DNA from: Protula sp. h YS-2021
Lineage: Eukaryota > Annelida > Polychaeta > Sabellida > Serpulidae
DNA length: 64,000 nucleotides
NCBI GenBank assembly: GCA_949752745.1
Contig: OX457034.1
Span: 2,948,646-3,012,645, forward strand
Reading direction: 5' to 3'
The notes beneath the pieces are model-generated. The model was not told the DNA's origin. It made no database searches and saw only the letters and a list, made by a program, of their open reading frames with translations. Below, piece after piece: positions 1-13,200 of this stretch. Each line of letters opens with the position of its first letter. The stretch's first letter is position 1. Position numbers and translations under genes: made by a program.

Positions 1-587
1 TCATATTGCTGCTAGAACAAACCGTATGGCGCAAATTCTGTGACCTAGATTTTAATTCATGTGACCCAGAATTGAGGGCAGATGCCAATCGAAACAGACA
101 GAAATTTGAACTTTAAATTTTTCCGCATCATATGTTTCGACTGTTTGCGACTTGCACTAGCAGTATTAAGTTTTAATGTATTGCTACAGGGAGCAGGACT
201 TATCCCCAGTCAATTCCCATAGACAATTCCTCCCTGAACAATTTCCCGGAGGCCTACCCCCCCTACCAATTTATTTTTATTTTTCTTATTTTTTCTTTTC
301 TTTGTATTTTTTTTTTCTCTCTCTCTTCTTTTTTTAACAAATTATTGCCCTTTTATCTTCTAATTAGAGGTCGTGTAATTGTCCTTTTAACATTGTCGTA
401 ATTGCAATTAATATGCCTTATCCAGACCAATGAACTTTGTGTTAGCCAAATCAGGGCCAACAAAAACGAAATGAAGCTGGAAATTCCGGAGTCGTTGGCT
501 TTTACGTGTACATTGGTTGGATCTGTAGTAATGTTCGCGGTGCACCTGGTCGTATTACGGGTGGCCACTTACCCGAGCCACTACTTC
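1..587. other. Left flank, no gene seen
   Basis: AT-rich sequence with a long T-rich tract near 270-340. I see no coding exon, RNA gene or recognised repeat. A short hairpin (CGGGT...ACCCG, about 559-575) sits just outside the inverted-repeat boundary. Short ORFs on both strands around 353-602 have no recognisable domain and overlap each other, so they are treated as chance. Confidence 0.5.
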
Positions 588-1249
588 GCATTAATAATTT
601 AGCTTTTGATTTTTTTAATTGTCAAAAAACTAAAAGCAGACAAATAAGTCAAATAATGACCGATTTTTGAACGAAATCAAAACCACCGTCAACTTGGAGC
701 TCGGATTTTGCTCAAGTTATCTGCCAACCCGCGACATGAGCGGAGCCTCTTTTGTTTCGCTTTGCTTCATTTAAATATAAAAAAAAAGTTGTAAAATGCA
801 AACAAACGCACGTGATTAACACTGTGCTTTTGTAATTATTCTTACGCACCGTCAAGACCAGACGAGAAGCTAATTGTTACGTGTAAAAAGCAGGTACGAT
901 ACATAACCTTATCAACATATATTACTCAATAAGACTTAGTCAAAGTCAAATGGCGAGCGGCGCACTTTGGTTATGGTAATTAGGGTTGACCTCACCATTA
1001 TAAAAGTTTTATTTTATATTGTAAACAAAAAAATGAAAAAAAAAACGCCCTGGTTGATGACTTTCGATATATGAAGAAAAAATCTACGTGTCAAAATGTA
1101 GAAATTATTGTGGCGAAACTTCGAGTGAAATACAAGATAAACATTAAAATTGGAAAATTTGAAAAACTGCCTTATAGAAATAAAAATATCGAAGAAATTA
1201 ACAAACAGGTCACGTTGTGTCACACAGTTTTCTTTCATCTTTCTAGTGC
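588..1249 (+). repeat. Left ~660-bp terminal inverted repeat of a 51-kb interval
   Basis: This segment reappears in reverse complement at about 51255-51929. Matching landmarks, in order, include GCATTAATA at the outer edge, ATTGTCAAAAAACTAAAAGC, CAACTTGGAGCTCGGATTTT, GCGAGCGGCGCACTTTGG and, at the inner edge, CATCTTTCTAGTG. The copies differ by scattered substitutions and small indels; I estimate by eye more than 85 percent identity. Neither copy has its own short terminal repeats, which argues against two independent MITE insertions. ORFs across it are conserved in both copies only because the DNA is duplicated; the Phe/Asn-rich product looks non-coding. Confidence 0.85.
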
Positions 1250-4200
1250 CAGAAGAGAAAATTGGCTAGAAAAGACAAGAAAAGAAGAGAAAAAGGGATG
1301 AATTCTAAGAACTCAAGAGGAAATAGGCCGGAAACGATCTTCAGGAAGAGAAAATAGGCGAGATAGAACAAGAAAAGAAGGTAAAAGGGAATAAATGTAA
1401 AAAATCAAGAGGAAATAGGCCGGAAACGCTCTTTTGGAAGAGAAAATAGCCGAGAACACACAAGATGAAAAGAGTAAACAGGATGAAATCTAAGAAATAT
1501 GAAGAAAATAATTCGGAAACGAATTTAAGGAAGAGAAAATAGGCGAGAAAACGCAAGAAAAGAAGAGAAAGCATTATAAAATGTAAGTAATCAAGAGGAA
1601 ATAACCCGCAAACGTCCTTCTGGAAGAGAAAATAGGCGAGAAAAGGCAAGAAAAGAAGAGAAAACAGGTCGAAAAGTAAGAAATCAGGGAAAATAAGCAT
1701 GAAACGATCTTCAGGAAGAGAAAATAGACGAGAAAACACAATAAGAAAAGAGAAAACAGGATGAAATGTAAGAAATCAAGATGAATTGGCCGGAAATGTT
1801 CTTCTGGAAGAGAAAATAGGCGAGAAAATAGAAGAAACAAAGAGAAAAGGAGGGGAAATCTAAGAAATAAGTTGAAAATAGTCCGGAAACGAACTTTAGG
1901 AAGAGAAAATAGGCGAGAAAGAAGAAGAAAAGAAGGTTAAAGGGGATGAAATGTAAGAAATCAAGAGGAAATAGGCCGGAAACGCTCTTTCTAGTGCTGG
2001 AAGAGAAAATTGGCTAGAAAAGACAAGAAAAGAAGAGAAAAAGGCATCAATTCTAAGAAATCAAGAGGAAATAGGCCAGAAACGATCTTCAGGAAGAGAA
2101 AATAGGCGAGAAAGAACAAGAAAAGAAGGTAAAAGGGAATAAAATGTAAGAAATCAAGAGGAAATCGGCCGGAAACGCTCTTTTGGAAGAGAAAATAGAC
2201 GAGAAAACACAATAAGAAAAGAATAAACAGGATGAAATGTAAGAAACAAGATGAAATAGGCCGGAAATGTTCTTCTGGAAGAGAAAATAGGCGAGAAAAG
2301 AGAAGAAAGAAAGAGAAAAGGGGAGGAAATCGAAGAAATAGGTTGAAAATAGTCCGGAAACTAATTTTACGAAGAGAAAATAGGCGAGAAAAGGCAAAAA
2401 AAGAAGAGAAAACTGGTGAAAATCTGAGAAATCAGGGAAAATAGGCTGGAAACGATCTGCCGGAAGAGAAAATTGGGTAGAAAAGACAAGAAAAGAAGAG
2501 AATTAGATGAAATCTAAGAAATCAAGAGGAAATAGGCCGGAAACGATCTTCAGGAAGAGAAAATATACGACAAAAAACAAGAAGAAAAGAAGAAACAGGA
2601 TGAAATGTAAGAAATCAAGAGGAAATAGGCCGCAAACGTCCTTCTGGAAGAGAAAATTGGCGAGAAAAGGCAAGAAAAGAAGAGAAAACAGGTCTAAAAG
2701 TAGGAAATCAGGGAAAATATGCCTGAAACGATCTTCAGGAAGAGAAAAAAGACGAGAAAACACAAGAAGAAAAGAAGAAACAGGATGAAATGTAAGAAAT
2801 CAAGATGAAATATGCCGGAAATGTTCTTCTGGAAGAGAAAATAGGCGAGAAAATAGAAGAAAGAAAGAGAAAAGGAGGGGAAATCTAAGAAATAGGTTGA
2901 AAATAGTCCGGAAACGAACTTTAGGAAGAGAAAATAGGCGAGAAAAGGCAAGAAAAGAAGAGAAAACTGGTGAAAATCTGAGAAATCAGGAAAAATAGGC
3001 TGGAAACGATCTGCTGGAAGAGAAAATTGGCTAGAAAAGACAAGAAAAGAAGAGAAAAGCAGATGAAATCTAAGAAATCAAGATGAAATAGGCCGGAAAC
3101 GATCTTCAGGAAGAGAAAATAGGCGAGAAAGAACAAGAAAAGAAGGTTAAAGGTGATGAAATGTAAGAAATCAAGAGGAAATAGGCCGGAAACGCTCTTT
3201 CTAGTGCTGGAAGAGAAAATTGGCTAGAAAAGACAAGAAAAGAAGAGAAAAAGGCATCAATTATAAGAAATCAAGAGGAAATAGGCCAGAAACGATCTTC
3301 AGGAAGAGAAAATAGGCGAGAAAGAACAAGAAAAGAAGGTAAAAGGGAATAAAATGTAAAAAATCAAGAGGAAATCTGCCGGAAACGCTCTTTTGGAAGA
3401 GAAAATAGCCGAGAACACACCAGATGAAAAGAGTAAACAGGATGAAATCTAAGAAATATGAAGAAAATAATTCGGAAACGAATTTAAGGAAGAGAAAATA
3501 GGCGAGAAAACGCAAGAAAAGAAGAGAAAACAGGTCGAAAAGTAAGAAATCAGGGAAAATAAGCACGAAACGATCTTCAGGAAGAGAAAATAGACGAGAA
3601 AACACAATAAGAAAAGAGAAAACAAGATGAAATGTAAGAAATCAAGATGAAATAGGCCGGAAATGTTCTTCTGGAAGAGAAAATAGGCGAGAAAATAGAA
3701 GAAACAAAGAGAAAAGGAGGGGAAATCTAAGAAATAAGTTGAAAATAGTCCGGAAACGAACTTTAGGAAGAGAAAATAGGCGAGAAAGAAGAAGAAAAGA
3801 AGGTTAAAGGGGATGAAATGTAAGAAATGAAGAGGAAATAGGCCGGAAACGCTCTTTCTAGTGCTGGAAGAGAAAATTGGCTAGAAAAGACAAGAAAAGA
3901 AGAGAAAAAGGCATCAAATCTAAGAAATCAAGAGGAAATAGGCCAGAAACGATCTTCAGGAAGAGAAAATAGGCGAGAAAGAACAAGAAAAGAAGGTAAA
4001 AGGGAATAAAATGTAAAAAATCAAGAGGAAATCGGCCGGAAACGCTCTTTTGGAAGAGAAAATAGACGAGAAAACACAATAAGAAAAGAGTAAACAGGAT
4101 GAAATGTAAGAAACAAGATGAAATAGGCCGGAAATGTTCTTCTGGAAGAGAAAATAGGCGAGAAAAGAGAAGAAAGAAAGAGAAAAGGGGAGGAAATCGA

Positions 4201-7200
4201 AGAAATAGGTTGAAAATAGTCCGGAAACTAATTTTACGAAGAGAAAATAGGCGAGAAAAGGCAAAAAAAGAAGAGAAAACTGGTGAAAATCTGAGAAATC
4301 AGGGAAAATAGGCTGGAAACGATCTGCCGGAAGAGAAAATTGGGTAGAAAAGACAAGAAAAGAAGAGAATTAGATGAAATCTAAGAAATCAAGAGGAAAT
4401 AGGCCGGAAACGATCTTCAGGAAGAGAAAATATACGACAAAAAACAAGAAGAAAAGAAGAAACAGGATGAAATGTAAGAAATCAAGAGGAAATAGGCCGC
4501 AAACGTCCTGCTGGAAGAGAAAATTGGCGAGAAAAGGCAAGAAAAGAAGAGAAAACAGGTCTAAAAGTAGGAAATCAGGGAAAATATGCCTGAAACGATC
4601 TTCAGGAAGAGAAAAAAGACGAGAAAACACAAGAAGAAAAGAAGAAACAGGATGAAATGTAAGAAATCAAGATGAAATATGCCGGAAATGTTCTTCTGGA
4701 AGAGAAAATAGGCGAGAAAATAGAAGAAAGAAAGAGAAAAGGAGGGGAAATCTAAGAAATAGCTTGAAAATAGTCCGGAAACGAACTTTAGGAAGAGAAA
4801 ATAGGCGAGAAAAGGCAAGAAAAGAAGAGAAAACTGGTGAAAATCTGAGAAATCAGGAAAAATAGGCTGGAAACGATCTGCTGGAAGAGAAAATTGGGTA
4901 GAAAAGACAAGAAAAGAAGAGAAAAGCAGATGAAATCTAAGAAATCAAGATGAAATAGGCCGGAAACAATCTTCAGGAAGAGAAAATAGGCGAGAAAGAA
5001 GAAGAAAAGAAGGTTAAAGGGGATGAAATGTAAGAAATGAAGAGGAAATAGGCCGGAAACGCTCTTTCTAGTGCTGGAAGAGAAAATTGGCTAGAAAAGA
5101 CAAGAAAAGAAGAGAAAAAGGCATCAAATCTAAGAAATCAAGAGGAAATAGGCCAGAAACGATCTTCAGGAAGAGAAAATAGGCGAGAAAGAACAAGAAA
5201 AGAAGGTAAAAGGGAATAAAATGTAAAAAATCAAGAGGAAATCGGCCGGAAACGCTCTTTTGGAAGAGAAAATAGACGAGAAAACACAATAAGAAAAGAG
5301 TAAACAGGATGAAATGTAAGAAACAAGATGAAATAGGCCGGAAATGTTCTTCTGGAAGAGAAAATAGGCGAGAAAAGAGAAGAAAGAAAGAGAAAAGGGG
5401 AGGAAATCGAAGAAATAGGTTGAAAATAGTCCGGAAACTAATTTTACGAAGAGAAAATAGGCGAGAAAAGGCAAAAAAAGAAGAGAAAACTGGTGAAAAT
5501 CTGAGAAATCAGGGAAAATAGGCTGGAAACGATCTGCCGGAAGAGAAAATTGGGTAGAAAAGACAAGAAAAGAAGAGAATTAGATGAAATCTAAGAAATC
5601 AAGAGGAAATAGGCCGGAAACGATCTTCAGGAAGAGAAAATATACGACAAAAAACAAGAAGAAAAGAAGAAACAGGATGAAATGTAAGAAATCAAGAGGA
5701 AATAGGCCGCAAACGTCCTGCTGGAAGAGAAAATTGGCGAGAAAAGGCAAGAAAAGAAGAGAAAACAGGTCTAAAAGTAGGAAATCAGGGAAAATATGCC
5801 TGAAACGATCTTCAGGAAGAGAAAAAAGACGAGAAAACACAAGAAGAAAAGAAGAAACAGGATGAAATGTAAGAAATCAAGATGAAATATGCCGGAAATG
5901 TTCTTCTGGAAGAGAAAATAGGCGAGAAAATAGAAGAAAGAAAGAGAAAAGGAGGGGAAATCTAAGAAATAGCTTGAAAATAGTCCGGAAACGAACTTTA
6001 GGAAGAGAAAATAGGCGAGAAAAGGCAAGAAAAGAAGAGAAAACTGGTGAAAATCTGAGAAATCAGGAAAAATAGGCTGGAAACGATCTGCTGGAAGAGA
6101 AAATTGGGTAGAAAAGACAAGAAAAGAAGAGAAAAGCAGATGAAATCTAAGAAATCAAGATGAAATAGGCCGGAAACGATCTTCAGGAAGAGAAAATAGG
6201 CGAGAAAGAACAAGAAAAGAAGGTTAAAGGGGATGAAATGTAAGAAATCAAGAGGAAATAGGCCGGAAACGCTCTTTCTAGTGCTGGAAGAGAAAATTGG
6301 CTAGAAAAGACAAGAAAAGAAGAGAAAAAGGCATCAATTCTAAGAAATCAAGAGGAAATAGGCCAGAAACGATCTTCAGGAAGAGAAAATAGGCGAGAAA
6401 GAACAAGAAAAGAAGGTAAAAGGGAATAAAATGTAAAAAATCAAGAGGAAATCGGCCGGAAACGCTCTTTTGGAAGAGAAAATAGACGAGAAAACACAAT
6501 AAGAAAAGAGTAAACAGGATGAAATGTAAGAAACAAGATGAAATAGGCCGGAAATGTTCTTCTGGAAGAGAAAATAGGCGAGAAAAGAGAAGAAAGAAAG
6601 AGAAAAGGGGAGGAAATCGAAGAAATAGGTTGAAAATAGTCCGGAAACTAATTTTACGAAGAGAAAATAGGCGAGAAAAGGCAAAAAAAGAAGAGAAAAC
6701 TGGTGAAAATCTGAGAAATCAGGGAAAATAGGCTGGAAAAGATCTGCCGGAAGAGAAAATTGGGTAGAAAAGACAAGAAAAGAAGAGAATTAGATGAAAT
6801 CTAAGAAATCAAGAGGAAATAGGCCGGAAACGATCTTCAGGAAGAGAAAATATACGACAAAAAACAAGAAGAAAAGAAGAAACAGGATGAAATGTAAGAA
6901 ATCAAGAGGAAATAGGCCGCAAACGTCCTGCTGGAAGAGAAAATTGGCGAGAAAAGGCAAGAAAAGAAGAGAAAACAGGTCTAAAAGTAGGAAATCAGGG
7001 AAAATATGCCTGAAACGATCTTCAGGAAGAGAAAAAAGACGAGAAAACACAAGAAGAAAAGAAGAAACAGGATGAAATGTAAGAAATCAAGATGAAATAT
7101 GCCGGAAATGTTCTTCTGGAAGAGAAAATAGGCGAGAAAATAGAAGAAAGAAAGAGAAAAGGAGGGGAAATCTAAGAAATAGCTTGAAAATAGTCCGGAA

Positions 7201-10200
7201 ACGAACTTTAGGAAGAGAAAATAGGCGAGAAAAGGCAAGAAAAGAAGAGAAAACTGGTGAAAATCTGAGAAATCAGGAAAAATAGGCTGGAAACGATCTG
7301 CTGGAAGAGAAAATTGGGTAGAAAAGACAAGAAAAGAAGAGAAAAGCAGATGAAATCTAAGAAATCAAGATGAAATAGGCCGGAAACGATCTTCAGGAAG
7401 AGAAAATAGGCGAGAAAGAACAAGAAAAGAAGGTTAAAGGGGATGAAATGTAAGAAATCAAGAGGAAATAGGCCGGAAACGCTCTTTCTAGTGCTGGAAG
7501 AGAAAATTGGCTAGAAAAGACAAGAAAAGAAGAGAAAAAGGCATCAATTATAAGAAATCAAGAGGAAATAGGCCAGAAACGATCTTCAGGAAGAGAAAAT
7601 AGGCGAGAAAGAACAAGAAAAGAAGGTAAAAGGGAATAAAATGTAAAAAATCAAGAGGAAATCGGCCGGAAACGCTCTTTTGGAAGAGAAAATAGCCGAG
7701 AACACACAAGATGAAAAGAGTAAACAGGATGAAATCTAAGAAATATGAAGAAAATAATTCGGAAACGAATTTAAGGAAGAGAAAATAGGCGAGAAAACGC
7801 AAGAAAAGAAGAGAAAGCATTATAAAATGTAAGAAATCAAGAGAAAATCTAAGAAATAGGTTGAAAATAGTCCGGAAACTAATTTTACGAAGAGAAAATA
7901 GGCGAGAAAAGGCAAAAAAAGAAGAAAAAACTGGTGAAAATCTGAGAAATCAGGGAAAATAGGCTGGAAACGATCTGCCGGAAGAGAAAATTGGATAGAA
8001 AAGACAAGAAAAGAAGAGAATTGGATGAAATCTAAGAAATCAAGAGGAAATAGGCCGGAAACGATCTTCAGGAAGAGAAAATATACGACAAAAAACAAGA
8101 AGAAAAGAAGAAACAGGATGAAATGTAAGAAATCAAGATGAAATATGCCGGAAATGTTCTTCTGGAAGAGAAAATAGGCGAGAAAATAGAAGAAAGAAAG
8201 AGAAAAGGAGGGGAAATCTAAGAAATAGGTTGAAAATAGTCCGGAAACGAACTTTAGGAAGAGAAAATAGGCGAGAAAAGGCAAGAAAAGAAGAGAAAAC
8301 TGGTGAAAATCTGAGAAATCAGGAAAAATAGGCTGGAAACGATCTGCTGGAAGAGAAAATTGGCTAGAAAAGACAAGAAAAGAAGAGAAAAGCAGATGAA
8401 ATCTAAGAAATCAAGATGAAATAGGCCGGAAACGATCTTCAGGAAGAGAAAATATACGACAAAAAACAAGAAGAAAAGAAGAAACAGGATGAAATGTAAG
8501 AAATCAAGAGGAAATAGGCCGCAAACGTCCTTCTGGAAGAGAAAATTGGCGAGAAAAGGCAAGAAAAGAAGAGAAAACAGGTCTAAAAGTAGGAAATCAG
8601 GGAAAATATGCCTGAAACGATCTTCAGGAAGAGAAAATAGACGAGAAAACACAAGAAGAAAAGAAGAAACAGGATGAAATGTAAGAAATCAAGATGAAAT
8701 ATGCCGGAAATGTTCTTCTGGAAGAGAAAATAGGCGAGAAAATAGAAGAAAGAAAGAGAAAAGGAGGGGAAATCTAAGAAATAGCTTGAAAATAGTCCGG
8801 AAACGAACTTTAGGAAGAGAAAATAGGCGAGAAAAGGCAAGAAAAGAAGAGAAAATTGGTGAAAATCTGAGAAATCAGGAAAAATAGGCTGGAAACGATC
8901 TGCTGGAAGAGAAAATTGGCTAGAAAAGACAAGAAAAGAAGAGAAAAGCAGATGAAATCTAAGAAATCAAGATGAAATAGGCCGGAAACGATCTTCAGGA
9001 AGAGAAAATAGGCGAGAAAGAACAAGAAAAGAAGGTTAAAGGGGATGAAATGTAAGAAATCAAGAGGAAATAGGCCGGAAACGCTCTTTCTAGTGCTGGA
9101 AGAGAAAATTGGCTAGAAAAGACAAGAAAAGAAGAGAAAAAGGCATCAATTCTAAGAAATCAAGAGGAAATAGGCCAGAAACGATCTTCAGGAAGAGAAA
9201 ATAGGCGAGAAAGAACAAGAAAAGAAGATAAAAGGGAATAAAATGTAAAAAATCAAGAGGAAATCGGCCGGAAACGCTCTTTTGGAAGAGAAAATAGACG
9301 AGAAAACACAATAAGAAAAGAGAAAACAGGATGAAATGTAAGAAATCAAGATGAAATAGGCCGGAAATGTTCTTCTGGAAGAGAAAATAGGCGAGAAAAG
9401 AGAAGAAAGAAAGAGAAAAGGGGAGGAAATCGAAGAAATAGGTTGAAAATAGTCCGGAAACTAATTTTACGAAGAGAAAATAGGCGAGAAAAGGCAAAAA
9501 AGAAGAGAAAACTGGTGAAAATCTGAGAAATCAGGGAAAATAGGCTGGAAACGATCTGCCGGAAGAGAAAATTGGATAGAAAAGACAAGAAAAGAAGAGA
9601 ATTGGATGAAATCTAAGAAATCAAGAGGAAATAGGCCGGAAACGATCTTCGGGAAGAGAAAATATACGACAAAAAACAAGAAGAAAAGAAGAAACAGGAT
9701 GAAATGTAAGAAATCAAGAGGAAATAGGCCGCAAACGTCCTTCTGGAAGAGAAAATTGCCGAGAAAAGGCAAGAAAAGAAGAGAAAACAGGTCTAAAAGT
9801 AGGAAATCAGGGAAAATATGCCTGAAACGATCTTCAGGAAGAGAAAATAGACGAAACAGAATGAAATGTAAGAAATCAAGATGAAATATGCCGGAAATGT
9901 TCTTCTGGAAGAGAAAATAGGCGAGAAAATAGAAGAAAGAAAGAGAAAAGGAGGGGAAATCTAAGAAATAGCTTGAAAATAGTCCGGAAACGAACTTTAG
10001 GAAGAGAAAATAGGCGAGAAAAGGCAAGAAAAGAAGAGAAAATTGGTGAAAATCTGAAAAATCAGGAAAAATAGGCTGGAAACGATCTGCTGGAAGAGAA
10101 AATTGGCTAGAAAAGACAAGAAAAGAAGAGAAAAGCAGATGAAATCTAAGAAATCAAGATGAAATAGGCCGGAAACGATCTTCAGGAAGAGAAAATAGGC

Positions 10201-13200
10201 GAGAAAGAAGAAGAAAAGAAGGTTAAAGGGGATGAAATGTAAGAAATGAAGAGGAAATAGGCCGGAAACGCTCTTTCTAGTGCTGGAAGAGAAAATTGGC
10301 TAGAAAAGACAAGAAAAGAAGAGAAAAAGGCATCAATTCTAAGAAATCAAGAGGAAATAGGCCAGAAACGATCTTCAGGAAGAGAAAATAGGCGAGAAAG
10401 AACAAGAAAAGAAGATAAAAGGGAATAAAATGTAAAAAATCAAGAGGAAATCGGCCGGAAACGCTCTTTTGGAAGAGAAAATAGACGAGAAAACACAATA
10501 AGAAAAGAGAAAACAGGATGAAATGTAAGAAATCAAGATGAAATAGGCCGGAAATGTTCTTCTGGAAGAGAAAATAGGCGAGAAAAGAGAAGAAAGAAAG
10601 AGAAAAGGGGAGGAAATCGAAGAAATAGGTTGAAAATAGTCCGGAAACTAATTTTAAGAAGAGAAAATAGGCGAGAAAAGGCAAAAAAGAAGAGAAAACT
10701 GGTAAAAATCTGAGAAATCAGGGAAAATAGGCTGGAAACGATCTGCCGGAAGAGAAAATTGGATAGAAAAGACAAGAAAAGAAGAGAATTGGATGAAATC
10801 TAAGAAATCAAGAGGAAATAGGCCGGAAACGATCTTCGGGAAGAGAAAATATACGACAAAAAACAAGAAGAAAAGAAGAAACAGGATGAAATGTAAGAAA
10901 TCAAGAGGAAATAGGCCGCAAACGTCCTTCTGGAAGAGAAAATTGCCGAGAAAAGGCAAGAAAAGAAGAGAAAACAGGTCTAAAAGTAGGAAATCAGGGA
11001 AAATATGCCTGAAACGATCTTCAGGAAGAGAAAATAGACGAGAAAACACAAGAAGAAAAGAAGAAACAGGATGAAATGTAAGAAATCAAGATGAAATATG
11101 CCGGAAATGTTCTTCTGGAAGAGAAAATAGGCGAGAAAATAGAAGAAAGAAAGAGAAAAGGAGGGGAAATCTAAGAAATAGCTTGAAAATAGTCCGGAAA
11201 CGAACTTTAGGAAGAGAAAATAGGCGAGAAAAGGCAAGAAAAGAAGAGAAAATTGGTGAAAATCTGAGAAATCAGGAAAAATAGGCTGGAAACGATCTGC
11301 TGGAAGAGAAAATTGGCTAGAAAAGACAAGAAAAGAAGAGAAAAGCAGATGAAATCTAAGAAATCAAGATGAAATAGGCCGGAAACGATCTTCAGGAAGA
11401 GAAAATAGGCGAGAAAGAACAAGAAAAGAAGGTTAAAGGGGATGAAATGTAAGAAATCAAGTCAAAATAGGCCGGAAACGCTCTTTCTAGTGCTGGAAGA
11501 GAAAATTGGCTAGAAAAGACAAGAAAAGAAGAGAAAAAGGCATCAATTCTAAGAAATCAAGAGGAAATAGGCCAGAAACGATCTTCAGGAAGAGAAAATA
11601 GGCGAGAAAGAACAAGAAAAGAAGGTAAAAGGGAATAAAATGTAAAAAATCAAGAGGAAATCGGCCGGAAACGCTCTTTTGGAAGAGAAAATAGCCGAGA
11701 ACACACAAGATGAAAAGAGTAAACAATATGAAATCTAAGAAATATGAAGAAAATAATTCGGAAACGAATTTAAGGAAGAGAAAATAGGCGAGAAAACGCA
11801 AGAAAAGAAGAGAAAGCATTATAAAATGAAAGAAATCAAGAGAAAATCTAAGAAATAGGTTGAAAATAGTCCGGAAACTAATTTTACGAAGAGAAAATAG
11901 GCGAGAAAAGGCAAAAAAAGAAGAAAAAACTGGTGAAAATCTGAGAAATCAGGGAAAATAGGCTGGAAACGATCTGCCGGAAGAGAAAATTGGATAGAAA
12001 AGACAAGAAAAGAAGAGAATTGGATGAAATCTAAGAAATCAAGAGGAAATAGGCCGGAAACGATCTTCGGGAAGAGAAAATATAAGACAAAAAACAAGAA
12101 GAAAAGAAGAAACAGGATGAAATGTAAGAAATCAAGAGGAAATAGGCCGCAAACGTCCTTCTGGAAGAGAAAATTGGCGAGAAAAGGCAAGAAAAGAAGA
12201 GAAAACAGGTCTAAAAGTAGGAAATCAGGGAAAATATGCCTGAAACGATCTTCAGGAAGAGAAAATAGACGAGAAAACACAAGAAGAAAAGAAGAAACAG
12301 GATGAAATGTAAGAAATCAAGATGAAATAGGCCGGAAATGTTCTTCTGGAAGAGAAAATAGGCGAGAAAATAGAAGAAAGAAAGAGAAAAGGAGGGGAAA
12401 TCAAAGAAATAAGTTGAAAATAGTCCGGAAACGAACTTTAGGAAGAGAAAATAGGCGAGAAAAGGCAAGAAAAGAAGAGAAAACTGGTGAAAATCTGAGA
12501 AATCAGGAAAAATAGGCTGGAAACGATCTGCTGGAAGAGAAAATTGGCTATAAAAGACAAGAAAAGAAGAGAAAAGCAGATGAAATCTAAGAAATCAAGA
12601 TGAAATAGGCCGGAAACGATCTTCAGGAAGAGAAAATAGGCGAGAAAGAACAAGAAAAGAAGGTTAAAGGGGATGAAATGTAAGAAATCAAGAGGAAATA
12701 GGCCGGAAACGCTCTTTCTAGTGCTGGAAGAGAAAATTGGCTAGAAAAGACAAGAAAAGAAGAGAAAAAGGCATCAATTCTAAGAAATCAAGAGGAAATA
12801 GGCCAGAAACGATCTTCAGGAAGAGAAAATAGGCGAGAAAGAACAAGAAAAGAAGGTAAAAGGGAATAAAATGTAAAAAATCAAGAGGAAATCGGCCGGA
12901 AACGCTCTTTTGGAAGAGAAAATAGACGAGAAAACACAATAAGAAAAGAGTAAACAGGATGAAATGTAAGAAACAAGATGAAATAGGCCGGAAATGTTCT
13001 TCTGGAAGAGAAAATAGGCGAGAAAAGAGAAGAAAGAAAGAGAAAAGGGGAGGAAATCGAAGAAATAGGTTGAAAATAGTCCGGAAACTAATTTTACGAA
13101 GAGAAAATAGGCGAGAAAAGGCAAAAAAAGAAGAGAAAACTGGTGAAAATCTGAGAAATCAGGGAAAATAGGCTGGAAACGATCTGCCGGAAGAGAAAAT

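Noticed and set aside
1014..1238. ORF conserved in both inverted repeats (Phe/Asn-rich, also at 51274-51579)
   Set aside because: Conservation follows from the DNA duplication; frames differ by indels between the copies and composition is that of AT-rich non-coding DNA.
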